Position numbers and translations under genes: made by a program. Under the pieces are notes generated by a model, which searched no databases, was not told the origin of the DNA, and saw nothing but the letters and a program-made list of their open reading frames with translations. A DNA stretch of 64,000 nt from Branchiostoma floridae (lineage: Eukaryota; Chordata; Leptocardii; Amphioxiformes; Branchiostomatidae), in NCBI RefSeq assembly GCF_000003815.2, contig NC_049996.1:2013954-2077953 (forward strand), written 5' to 3'. This document shows positions 27,601 to 40,800 of the stretch, one piece after another. Position 1 is the stretch's first letter, and every line of letters begins with the position of its first letter.

Positions 27601-28847
27601 TTTAACGAAGTGCAGTAAGGTATTTGCAGTGTTGAAAGATTTAGGTTCCAGTCGCATTGCAAGTCAAACAAAGTTATCCACTGAGTCAAACACATGTCGG
27701 GCTTAGTGGAATCCATCGGGAATGACCTGGAATCTAGTGTACTTGTGGCCTGGACTACCGTAGTTAGTGCAGGCTTTGTACGGGCCAGTGTAGGTCCCAG
27801 CCGTCGGGATAATCGGCCACATGCGGTAGGATTTTTACGCGGTTAGACTTTAGCCCAGTGGGATAATTAGCCGGCCAGCAGTAATTAACTCCCACTGTAA
27901 ATTCCAATCGCGTGAACATCCTACCGGGTGTGAATGATTGTCTCGGCGGCTCAGACCTACACGCCCCGTAGAGAGCCTGCACTTAAACTACGGTAGGTCG
28001 TGCCACAAGTAGACTGGATTCCAGGTTACGGGAATGACTAATCCGGCTCAACAACATTTGGAAATCTTCCAATATACAATTTCGATGGGTCATTCCCGGC
28101 AGATTCCACGTTCATTAGAACACACTTCCTTATCAAGGAAGAGATCGGTACGGCCCGACATGTGTTTGTTTCAGTGATCTCAATGACCTGCTGACGTCCC
28201 GCCGATCGAAGTGCTTAAGCTTCTTTGACAATAGGGTTATGTACACTTTCAAAATCGATCAACGGGTCTGCGACTGGCACCAGATCTTTCAACACTGCAA
28301 AATAAGCTTCATTTACACAGCAGAAAATCTGCACTTCGCCAAAGTGAACAGATCCGCCTTGCGTGAATTCGACTGTTCTACAACCTGCACATAACCCTTT
28401 CAAGGTGAAGGACGGGTGTGCAATTCATTCTCCACTCTGTCGTCTAATGACGCTCATAGTCCTGCAGGTGTAGGAACAGCCACAGGTAAGACAGCTTTGT
28501 TATCTGGAGAATCCGTCTCCTAGGAGTACTTCCGACCAAAGATACATTGGGTTCCTTCTATCCTGGCTCCTGGAAAACGGGTGCGCCTTACCCGAACATA
28601 TCCCTAAGGCCTTCCACTGCCCGGCAAAGGCCTGCCACTAGCCACAGCTACTAGGTACTCATTTTCACCTGAGTCAAAGTTGTGTAAAGTGCCTTTCCCA
28701 AGGGCACAAAATCGATGACATGGCAGGATTCGAACTCGGTACCTCTTCACAGGGCCTGAGCCCAACGCGCAGCCGATTTCACAACGCGATCTCGTGTGTG
28801 TGTGTGTGCGTGCGTGCGTGCGCGTGTGTGTGTGTGCGTGCGTGCGT

Positions 28848-28888
<41 letters not shown>

Positions 28889-31800
28889 CAGTATAACTCA
28901 CAATCGAGAAGTCTGTGATGGACACTGATGAAATTGGGTACATTTAGTTAACTGAATTGCACTTTTCACAATAATAGAATTCACACCGGGATAGGTAACA
29001 AACATGTCAGACAAAAACACTGGCTCCGAAAACCACAATGCATTCAAATCTTACTATAGTACATTGTACTATCAATGTTATTGTTTAAAATTGGAGCTTG
29101 ATTCTTTCATTACCTGTAAGACTATGAACATCCACTTGTTATCACATATGTAAGTTCTGTTCTTATAAGTTAAACAATATTTCGACTAAACAACCCACCT
29201 TTGTCGTTATCTACGAATGGTCTGTTTGAAATAATTTTATGTCTTCAAACCTGCGTCACGCATACTTCAAAAGTTATTTCGTGCATTGCTTATAATACAA
29301 CCCTTTCTCTATCTTTAAACGCGTGAGCAAAAATTTTGACTATTGTGGAACATGAATCAAAAGTAACTTGTTCTAATTAGGTTTCAACGTTGCAACCTTC
29401 TAAATGGGTTTCTGAATAGGTTCCCGTCGCATATACGCCATTACAAGTCTTATAGAACGTTAGCTGTAAAGTACACGTAACAAAACTTATTGTAGGAAAG
29501 TTTGACTATACATATCATACACTCCTTGTGTTTACAAATTTGGTGTGCTTTACTTCTGTCAAAATATTGGTGAACTCAGAGTTAGGAAACTGGCGTCCAC
29601 CACTCTGGAGTCAGATATCCAGACGACAGTCGCGGCAACAAACGAAATACGCCTCTAAACATAATAGCTCTGGGCAGACGATCTCGTGCTCCTGTTCAGT
29701 TCAGAAGCAGGTCTTATTCCCCTGTCAAATTTGGTGAAAATCGATCGGACGACGATTCTGCGAGCTTTAATTGACATTTGAGTAAGATCATCCCGCGATT
29801 TTTCGGGATCGCCGGCGATTTTCAGGGGTCGTACGATGGTCGAGGTGCAGCTAAACATGTTCTTAACATAAGCGACAAGTCGCAGGAGATCTCTGAAATC
29901 GCAGAACTCGTTACCGTGCGTACCGGTCGTGGGTATCGGTCGACATTTTCTGGATTTTTTTCTCTACAAAGACGCACTCTTCTTGCACCTTTGTCTGCTT
30001 CTTTCTCGGCGCCATCTTTCACTTTAAGTGCAACTATAAGCAATCATTGTCTAGCTGATAGGCGAGCACAGACCTAGTTATTAATTATCGAGCGCAAGGC
30101 GGATGGCGAACGCCCGTCAGCCGGTCGACGTTCGTGCGACGTTCGCCCGACTTCCGTTTGTTTGCAAATGTTGAATTTCTGGGAATGTGGGGGTACTTCA
30201 GACATTGTGACCCCTGTGGCAATATGAATGCTGGCTTTGTAAAACACTTTCTTTTCTTTCGTCATTTCTATTATGCCCGCGCATTTCATTAATTGTTTTA
30301 AAAGATTCCGACAACAAAATAAGCAACATTTATTGATATATGGCTTATTTGTGAGGAACGTTTCATATTACCTTGTCCTCGTGCAAGAGGACATGGGAGG
30401 TTTATTATCATAGACGTATTCACCGGCGATCGCACGAGCCTCGCGTATATGTTACAGGGACAGTTTTGGGGCGAGAAATACGCAAGACCATCTTAATATC
30501 ATAAAATTTGCCTACCTGTCAGCGATCGCGAAGTACGTACAAATATCGTATATATTGTGACAGGGGTATAAAGGAGTGTCTCAAAGGACTAGATGTGTAC
30601 TGCTCCCTGTGGAAACTATCCATCGACAGCAGGGATAAAACCAAAGTCATGGTTTTCTAAAAAAAATGGACGAGAATACAAAAAAAAATCAGCGCTCCCC
30701 TTTGCAACACCGGGACAGACCTTAAACATCACAGGCTCTTATACATTTCCCCAATCGGGATCTTTCCATCGTGCTACTAAGCAAATCAAATTAAAAGCCC
30801 TTCGTGCATCGTTTAAACTTAAATCTCTATTGGCATCTAACTACAATCCGTCTATCTCCCTCTCCCTAGATTTGTTGAACAGCCTAGTCAAACCTATTTT
30901 ACATTATTGTAGTGAGATACTAGGAACCAATATTCGATGCAGAGACTTATTTTGAATGGTATACTGGAATGTCCAAATGACAACATTAGCGACAAAGTTT
31001 GTAACATCATGTCTCCTATTTTTGGGATCAACTGTAGATGATATAGATCTTAAGGTTGCCCGTATTGGAAATAAATCTGATACAGTAACAAAGAAGTACA
31101 AAAATAAGTTCGCGGTGCAGCGAAACATGTTCTTAACATAAGCGACAAGTCGCAGGAGATCTTTGAGATCGCAGAGCTCGTTACCGAGTCGCAGATCGTG
31201 CGTGCAAATCCTGCGTACCTCGCAAGGGTATCGGTCAATAGTCTAGCGTCAATCCAACGATTGAAGACCGATAGGCGAGCACAGACATAGTTATTAATCA
31301 TCGAACGCAAATCGGATGGGAACGCCCGTTAGTCGGGCGACGTTCGGGCGACGTTCACCCGATTGTTTACAAATATTGAATTTCTGGGAATGTGAGGGTA
31401 ATTCTAACATTGTGGCCCCTGTGGCAGTATGTAGGCTGGCTTTGTGACGCACTTTCCTCTCTTGTGTCATTTCTATTATGCCCGCGCATGCCATTCATTG
31501 GTTAAAAAGATTCAGACAACAAAATGAGCAACATTTATTGATCTCTTGCCTTTTTCGAGGAACGTTTTGTGTTCCCTTGTCCGCGCGCAAGAGGTCATGG
31601 GAGGTTCATTACCATAGATTTATTCACCGTCGATCGCACGAGGCTCGCTTACATGTGAGGGGAACAGGTTTTGGGCGAAAAATACGCAAGACCATCTTAA
31701 GATCTTAAAATCAGCCGACCTTCCTGCGATCGCGAAGTACGTCCGAAGATCGTATATAATGTGAGGCGGGTATTACAGGGGTTTCATCGCACACTGTGCA

Positions 31801-34800
31801 CAGTCTGTCCTGAACGTCAGGTTGCAGAGAGGTAGCAGCGCGATCGCCGTCTAGAAGGAAAGCGGCCTATGGACATATTGTTTAAAAGATGACTTCTTCA
31901 CTGCTGAACAATGTGACCACATTTTGGTGGTCAGAAAGATATTTTTCCATTGACACAGTTTCAAAGCATCCTGTCTGCAGTGACAACCACCTGTTCCCAA
32001 AGATCATATGTTGTCGGTCCTCAATATGGTTTTTGTAGGTAGTTATGACTGTACAACTTCATCTGACACATAGCAGTATAGATTAGGAATAGAGTTCCAC
32101 CGACAAGGTACCTTACTTCATTTCCAGTCAAAATGTCCAACAAATGTATTCATTCAGTCTTACAAAGCTAAAAGTGCTTGAGCTACACAGAAAGATCCAG
32201 CGCTTTGTGTCTGATGCAATTTTGAGTAAAGCTGGACCTCACTGCTACAGTTCCAGCGAAATATCTGATTTAGAATAAACATTTTACAAATGCTCACAGT
32301 AAACTTGTTGTTTAGTTAATGGACGCAAGTTAATGCAACGTAAGGCCTCTCAACATAGTACTCTCAAAACGAACAAAGGCAAATGCTAGCCTAGTATCCA
32401 GTCATATCATAGCTCCCGAGTATCTTAGATCCTCGCTGGAAATACGCATTTTCAGAGAGGACAGAAGAGAGTCGGGAACTATAATACGGTTGCATGGACG
32501 TCAGGCTAGGCAAATTACTTAGCATCCTGAACACATTTCAACATGTTGGACAATCGCACATCTGAATGTCGCCACAATGCCAAACAAAAGGGCGGTGCGA
32601 TGGCCGGTTTCAAATGACCGCTGGTGTTCAAACAACATTCAACATTCAAGTCAACATAATTCACACATGCTGTTAGACCTGTTCGTCAATCTAAAACGAT
32701 GACTGATGCTTATAGAAATTTGAGAATATACCGGAAACTATTCTCAACATTTTCCTTCCATTATGGGATGTATTGAGTTTGAATCTTAGAGGGGACGAAC
32801 GTGCAGCAATTCTGTTCCAGTTCTGGAAAATGTTTTCAAATATCGCCCTGCGTTCGAGCGTCACGAGTGTTTAATAAGCTCACGTTAAATTTGCAACTTT
32901 TTTGGCGATTTCTTTCACAATGTACGAAAACTCCGATGCTGCTATAGAGATTTGGGGAAATTGCCGCGGTTGTTATAAATGTCGCTAGGATAGAAAAAAA
33001 ATTTGGTTGTTTGTAAATATTTTCAATCAAACGTATTGAACCAGTAATTGGACAAGAGCAATATCTGATACATTTTTGTACGATTCTTGATAAATGTTAC
33101 CTTTTAAGTCCTCAAAACCCGCCGATAATACACATGGATGCACCACTCGCCACACACCTGTTGTATGGCAGATGAACGGGCTGTACTTTCAAACAGAACG
33201 AGGGACGATGAGATCAAAGTAGCAACCAGAGAACAGCGCGCACATATAGCCTTGGAAGGGTAAACTTACCACTTGTCCAATAATCCAGCATCGCGCGTGT
33301 GTTTTTGTATGTATGTATGTACGTGCGCGCGTGTGTTTAAATTGTAAATAATATAAATATCAACAACATTCAGACTGTCATCTATTTGTATGTCTCTATG
33401 TTGATAGGTCGATGTGAAGTAAGAATCGAAAATCAACAGTGGAGTTAACGGCGCAATTCTTGCAAAAAATGTTACCTTTTCAGAGGAAAATGAAAGAACC
33501 TTGGTGCCTGTAGTCACAGCAGGTAAAAGCGGTTTTGCCTCTATCTAATACCTTCCTAGAGATTTCTGTTTGCTTCTCCAATATCCTTGTGATTGACAAG
33601 AAAGAATTCTTAAGTAGGGGCTATGGTATGCGTACCTGTATGTACATAAATATTTTGCCGGATGATTGATACCAGGCCATCACGTGGTAGGTGAATCAGA
33701 GGATTATGCTGAACTTTCAAATGTTGATTTAAGAAAAAATACGACTGACAATTTTATTCTATAGCTCTACACAGATACCGATAGACATTGTCTTGGGTGT
33801 TATCATAGTAAACATGTGCTGCAACATTCATCACATTTACTATCAATTCGCAACATTCTTGTTTGATTTGAATATCGTATGCAAAGTAAAAGCCAAAAAA
33901 ACAATGTTAACATAAGATGTGCTGTAAGTGTTATGACGACAAAAATGTTGACAACCGTTTCAGGATTGTTGTTTCCTTTGAACACATCTATCATCCTCAA
34001 GGCTAAATGACAAGACCTAACGTGGCTTGTGAGTGTTTTTTGTTTAGATATTTGATATGTTCTGTTGATGGTTTAAACGCTTGAAATCATCACGCAAGTT
34101 TGGTTGCAACTGTACCACTTGGCAGCCTTATTCTCAGTACCGGGGATCTGTATGTACATAAATATTTTGCTCGGGATGTGTTCCTTTTTATCGGGTAGGA
34201 TTAGAAAACCTAGCCTGAGTATCATCCTCCGTAGTGACCGCATTGTATGTCTTGGAAGACAAATCTGGTGTTTTGACACTTTTTCTGTTTGTACAAGGCA
34301 CATCACAAGCATACAATGTTATTTCGTCTTTCAATCCAGGTCATGTTGTGAATTGATACGAAACCAGAGAAACCCTGCAGTAAACTGAAATCTTCATACC
34401 GTCAAAAATAATGACAAAGACCTTTGTGATGTGATGTTAAAGGTGGTTACCTGTTATTTTTTAAACTTAAGTCAACATTTGAAGCTCAAACGCAACTGAA
34501 CGATGAGTTTTCTACCCGTGGCTATGGTACACGATACTATAGCAAATCCACATTTCCGCCATAAAAATGTTGAAAATTGTTTAGACATTATTCTGACATG
34601 TCACAACGCTTGTCGTCCTCTTAGATCAATGACTAGGATTCAAATATTGTGTGAATATCGTAAACCTGCATGTTTTATGTTTTATGGCAAGTTCAATAGT
34701 CTTTGAAACTATTACGCAAACCTGTGTCGGCAATGCAACAGTCATAACTCTAGAACGAAAGACGATTTTTCAAAATGGTTTTTAGTTTTGTAATGCGGAC

Positions 34801-37800
34801 GTTAGCGCCTTTCTAACGACACCAAAGTTAGCCCACTGAGACCACCCATTGCCCTAACCCTAATTCTGAAGGTCAAATTTTAAACAGTCATAACTCTAGA
34901 ACGAAAGACGATATTTCAAAACGGTTTTTAGTTTTGTGATGCGGGCGTTAGCGCCTTTCTAACGACACCAAAGTTAGCCCACTGAGACCACCCATTGCCC
35001 TAACCCTAATTCTGAAGGTCAAATTTTAAACAGTCATAACTCTAGAACGAAAGACGATATTTCAAAACGGTTTTTAGTTTTGTGATGCGGACGTTAGCGC
35101 CTTTCTAACGACACCAAAGTTAGCCCACTGAGACCACCCATTGCCCTAACCCTAATTCTGAAGTTCAAATTTTAAACAGTCATAACTCTAGAACGAAAGA
35201 CGATATTTCAAAACGGTTTTTAGTTTTGTGATGCGGACGTTATCGCCTTTCTAACGACACCAAAGTTAGCCCACTGAGACCACCCATTGCCCTAACCCTA
35301 ATTCTGAAGTTCAAATTTTAAACAGTCATAACTCTAGAACTAAACACAATATCCCAACCTGTTTCCAGTTACGTAATACATGTATTTGGATCGTAATGCT
35401 CGTAGTCGTTTTATTGATAGCAATGTTACTTCACTGGAACTATTACTATATATCCGCATTACCATCACGCTATACAAAATCCGATGCTCTGGTATATTAA
35501 TATGTCAATATAGATAAAATGTGTTGTGGTCCGAGAATTACAAACCAACAGATCGTCGACGTTCGTCTTCACAACATGGCACGTCACGTTCTGAGTCACA
35601 TCAAGGAATCAAGGACTCAGCGTTATGAAGCATCGCCCCTAAGGCGACGGATGCAAGACGTCAGGCAAAAAAGGATCATATAAAACACTTTGAACATTTT
35701 CTGGACTCTCTGGGCCTCCCTACAGCTAGATACAAATAGTTATTCATGGGTTGGGGAAGGGGGCATCGATAGTAGTGACCGGAATCTTTAACTTCTCCCG
35801 GGAGTGAGAGCTCCCTCCCAAACCTCTGCTTGGAGAATAACAAATAGTCATACACAGTGCTTTCTTTGCTACACGCCAGGCAAAGCGAAAATCAATCCTG
35901 GACGGCTCTCAGGCTCCGGACGTCCAGACGGGTTCGGTTGCCAGCGGGATGTCAGAACACAGATGAACCGAAGGGCTGGCTGCCATACCCACGGGGAATG
36001 GTGGAATGTCAGAGGCCATACTGCGCCTGCGTGGCGGTACAATTTGAAAGTTGACCGGACGTCGACACTGTGTAAACCGTTGAGTTGAGTAGAGTTTGTA
36101 GTCATTTGTTCTTCTTTCCGTCGGCGTTCTGAACCTTACAGTATCATGGATTACACGGCAGACATGTTGTGGGAACAGAAGGGTTCGTACTGTATCATTC
36201 CGGATGGTGGGTACGTCAAGTTTGCCGCCAACAGACGGAGAACATCGGCACTGCTACAATTTGTCCTGTAAAAAGATGCCAGTGTCGCTGCCGGACAAAC
36301 ATCCCAGGACCCCAGATCATCAGTGTAGACAAGTATGTGAGAAGTTTCTTGTCAGCTTCTGTATTGTTGACACCTCAGATACATGTACAGTAGTAAGACA
36401 CTTATGGATTCTTATTTACTGTATGAACATGTAAGAGAGGGGGCTGAGGTTATGCACCATGTGTGGTATTTTGGCGGCGCCATGATTTCCGCGATCGGAA
36501 TCGATCCTCGTTGCATCATACAGCGTAGGTCAGATGTTGGCTTAAGTGGGTACTCATTCCAGAATACCCATTATCGCGAACTGTAGTAAAGGTATGCAAG
36601 TACACTGTACAGTTTACTGGTATATTTTGTCGAACATAATCTACAGTGCAAGTCACTCTGTCTTTCCTGTCCTTTTGTGGGTATCGGATCGCATGGTGTG
36701 TACTGTACAGCTGGATCAAATCAGAGGATGAGCACTCCCCAGATTTTCTGTTTATTTAGATCTCCATTAGACTTAAATTACAATCGCAAAAGCTATTCTT
36801 CCTGGAGTCCGGATACCGTACCAATCCCTCTCTGGCCGGCCGACTCCCTATCATACTATTTTTGTGTGCAAATTACCCCTTCTTCTTCTTCTTTCGGTAA
36901 TGTCAAGTCAAGTTTATTGCACAACGATAATTTGCAACAGTAATGTCCAACTGCCGTAAAGTCGGCAATGATTGACATACACCCTAATACTATTCATCGA
37001 TTCTATTTGGCCCATTTGTAATGTCCAGCGACCCGGGGCTTTCCAGATCGTTTCAAATCACCTCAGAGTCTAGAGTCAGACCTCCATAAATAGTTTCTTG
37101 GGTCAGCGGCGATTTAAGCAATTTACTGGAGCCTATCGTCCTTTCAGCAATTATTGGCTAGGAAAGCGTGTGACGACATCGATTGATTTTTGGTAATGTT
37201 AGAGGTAGAACATCGAAAAGTCATATAATACATTCATTAATTCATTCATTGACGAGCCAGAGACTCCGCCCCCTTTTCCCGTCCTGGGGAGTCCCTACTA
37301 TGCGCGCTGGGAAGTCAGCTAATCACCTTGCTAATATCAACAAACCCTGTATATTCGTGTCAGCCGCATGAAGACAGGACAAGTCGCTAGCTCTCAAGTA
37401 CAACTCCTTTTGTTTCAATTCAACAGCACCAATGTGCCTCGTGTACTATCTCCCAACATGTTGCTAGAATTATTGACACGAGATTTATGTATAAACAAAA
37501 AGGAAACGTTGGAATACGAAATTACATACACACACCACAAAGTACAAATACAAGTCTGTCTAAGCTAATAAGTATTTGAAAAGCACGTGCTGTCTGGGTG
37601 CTTCCAAGTATGAAAAAGATCAAGTGTCGTTTACAGTAATACACATACAAATTGAGCGCAGTTTTACACATGTTGTTCAACTAAATAGGCATTTTTACAC
37701 ATGCTGATTTAAATCATTAGAAGTTATATAATATATAGAGCGCAGCAAAATACTTTCAGGAAAATTATAATGTAAATATGAAATATTGGGTTAGGGAGAA

Positions 37801-40800
37801 AGTATTGACTGATCGGTAAACAAAACTATTAATACTAATAGTATTATCACTCGAAGTTTGATGCATTTCGTAAATCTACGGACACGGTCTGGTACAAAAC
37901 CAATGGAATATGATATTTTGTCGTCATGTAATCATAATATGGAGCTTCCAGAAGATCTCCGTCCGCTGCAGCATTCCCCAGCATGCTCGCCACGGGGATT
38001 ATTTGTACAGGAAAGGTCAAGTCCGACTGTAAAACAAACTCTTTACGCGCGCGCGCGCGGGGGGATTCTAACTGGCCTATCCCCTCCGTTGACTTCTAAT
38101 AATAAAATATTATATGGCCAGCAACCTTGTTCCTCTTGTGTCTCCCTATTGTGTCTTCAAAACTTCTGTTACAGTTGGTGCATAATTTTATCAGAAGGGA
38201 TTCCATGCAAAACGATTATTCGCATTCCTTCCTCGTCGTATTTGCCACTTTCTGACGGAATAGCGTGTGAAAAAAAAACAAGCCCGACAACCAATAGTTG
38301 GCTCCTCCCATAGGCCATGGCAGATCAGACGCGTGGCGCTGTCAATCACTGCACATAGCAACGCCAGTCGATCTGTCTGTTGCGCGGTACGATGACTCTT
38401 CCCAGACCGTGAAACGCCCCAAAGTTTTGCATAACTAAGTACCGTTTCCTGCCGTTATTTGCTACACACCTTTTACTATTTTTCTTCAAAGAACTTTGCC
38501 ATTGTATGTAACGTAGTAGTGTTTAAGTTTTGTTGCAGTTGACGAAAAAATTTTGTCCCTGCAGCGTCAGGAAGAGACTGACCCTCGCACCGCTCAAAGG
38601 TCGATCTTGTACGCCGTTTCATCGTGCGCTCTGGACGTTTCGTCCTTCTTGATGGCGGCAAAAATGCTAGCCGTCGTTCAGATAATCATGACTTGAGATC
38701 TGATTTGTGTATTTATCGAACCCACCCGTGACGGGACGGCCACCCAAGGCTCGGGCGGACGCCCGTCCGTACACGCCCCGCTATGACGGGACGCCGTCCA
38801 GAGCCCATTTGCGCCATCATAAATTCCGTATGTGCCACTAATTAAAGCGTCCCTGCGCGTCCGGGACCCCGTCTGCGCCGTCCGTAAAGGCGTCCGTGCC
38901 CGTCCCAGAGCCCGTCCCAGAGCCCGTCCCCGAGCCCGTCCCCGACCCCGTCCCGATGCCCGTCCCAGAAACCGTCCCAGAAACCGTCCCCGACACCGTC
39001 CGAGACCCCGTCCCCGACGCCGTCCAGGGCGTCGAAACGGCCAATTTGGACGGGTCCGAGGCGTCCGGGGGCGTCCCCGGCCGTTTTTGTCCCTCGCTAA
39101 TCTGGCCAAATCGGCCGTCTGGGACGGGTAACCGTCCCCGACGGGCAGCGTCCAGGACGGGCGTCCAAGGCGTCGGGGACGCCCTTTTTTTACTGAGGGA
39201 GTCATATTCAAAATGGTACAACCTCGTATATGTCTATCAAAATTTTCTAGTGACTACACATCCTATTCAAAAGATATTGAAGACAAACGTCAATTTTTCA
39301 ATGAGAAATACAAAAGTTGCTATAGTTCTATTGTGTCATTAAAGATTGCTTATAAATGTCCTACTAATCACTCTGCATCTACATTATACTATTAGATACG
39401 TACATCTGTCCTGGAGCCCATCGTTGTCGAGGGGAGACCAACTGTGTTCCTAAGGACCAGTTGTGTGACGGTGTGCCACACTGTGCACAGGGAGACGACG
39501 AAAGCTATTGTAGTAGGTTTAACCAGTATCATTTTTCTGTCTCACCACTGTCATTGGTTGATAGGAGATCCATTTGATTTAAGTAGATAATTATTATCAG
39601 TTACACTATTCAAAAAGGTACCATATATACATTGTACATACATGTGTGTGTAATGAGTTGTACTTTGTTTTTTCAAGTTGTAGTACCTAGTGGCATAATT
39701 TTATACATGTTAAGGTCAACAAGTTTCCTTGCTGTGTCTGTAGCAGAGTTCATTTTTACAGGGTTGCTTACTCCTTCCTCTTCTTATTGTATTTAGTTAA
39801 TTTGACTAAGGAGAAGCACATTTTTCTGTCTTGCCATTATCGATTATGTCAGAATCTAAATTAGACCCTAATTCAGTGTGATGAGAAAATATATGCATTT
39901 ACAGGCCAATTGAAATGCATTTAGTTTGCTTTAATCAATTATCACTTGCTGTGTTATTGGCTGGGTTTAAACACATCAGAGTCGACTTGGAGTTCACTCC
40001 ACTGGAGTCCATCTCAGTGGAGTCAACTCAGGACTGTTTAAACAGAAATTAAGGATATTCAAATATCCTTTTCCCAGAATCAGCTTAAAAGCAGTAGTCA
40101 CACCGCTGTCGCACCTGAACATTCCAATTCACTTCTAGTCCCTTGAGTCAGACTCCAGTGGAGTGTATATTCTGAGTCAATTAAAAAAGATGCAGCCTGC
40201 ATCAGTGTCAGAGCATAATTTGAAAATGCTGTTTTTGTCCCTTGAACAGCGGCCACGTGCCCAGAAGGCTGTGAGTGTTACGGACTGGTGTTCTTCTGTA
40301 GGGACATGGAGTTCTACCTCATGCTGGTGGACCTTCCTTGGTACCTCAGGAAAATGTATGGTCTTAATGTACAGATTCACATTCCCACTAATGTATGCTT
40401 TTAATGTTTATTTGATCTCAATATGTACATGTTAACTTTTTAAGAATATCTTGTACTTTTCAAGATCACATTTATCTCTTAGGCCTACATTACATTTCCA
40501 AACCGGGGCCCAGCTTTTGGGAATGAAAAGCATGATATTAAATGACCAAACTACACAAGACATAAAGAGAATAGTCATGGGCATTATTTGTCTATGTTTT
40601 TGCGTAATATACATTTTATATTTCTTGTTTCCACAACCATCCTGAACAGGCCCCGGTTTTGATATGTGATGTTAGTGTTAGTTAGCAATGCTTTGTTTTT
40701 GTCCAGCTTTGATTTCAGGGGCATGGCAGTTTTGTAGAAGATAGAAAGAAGAACTTTATTGCACAACGATCGTACACGGTACAATGTATGGCAAAAAAAA

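Larger units (their letters stand above)
14774..39395 (+). other. Giant 24.6-kb intron between LDLa modules 6 and 7
   Basis: The donor at 14774 (phase 1) connects to the acceptor at 39395 (phase 1); no receptor-like exon was found between. Contents are mostly mobile DNA, listed separately. An exon missed inside cannot be excluded, nor can an assembly join. Confidence 0.6.

Noticed and set aside
28700..28790. tRNA gene suggested by a good B box
   Set aside because: The A box and cloverleaf are degenerate and the unit continues as a SINE body shared with other copies.
36145..36270. Short frame starting MDYTADMLWEQKG near 36145
   Set aside because: About 40 codons, no domain, no convincing donor or downstream exon.
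38678..39221. Arg-rich and Pro/Val-rich frames of 99-177 codons on both strands
   Set aside because: They are produced by the CGTCC-rich low-complexity element.
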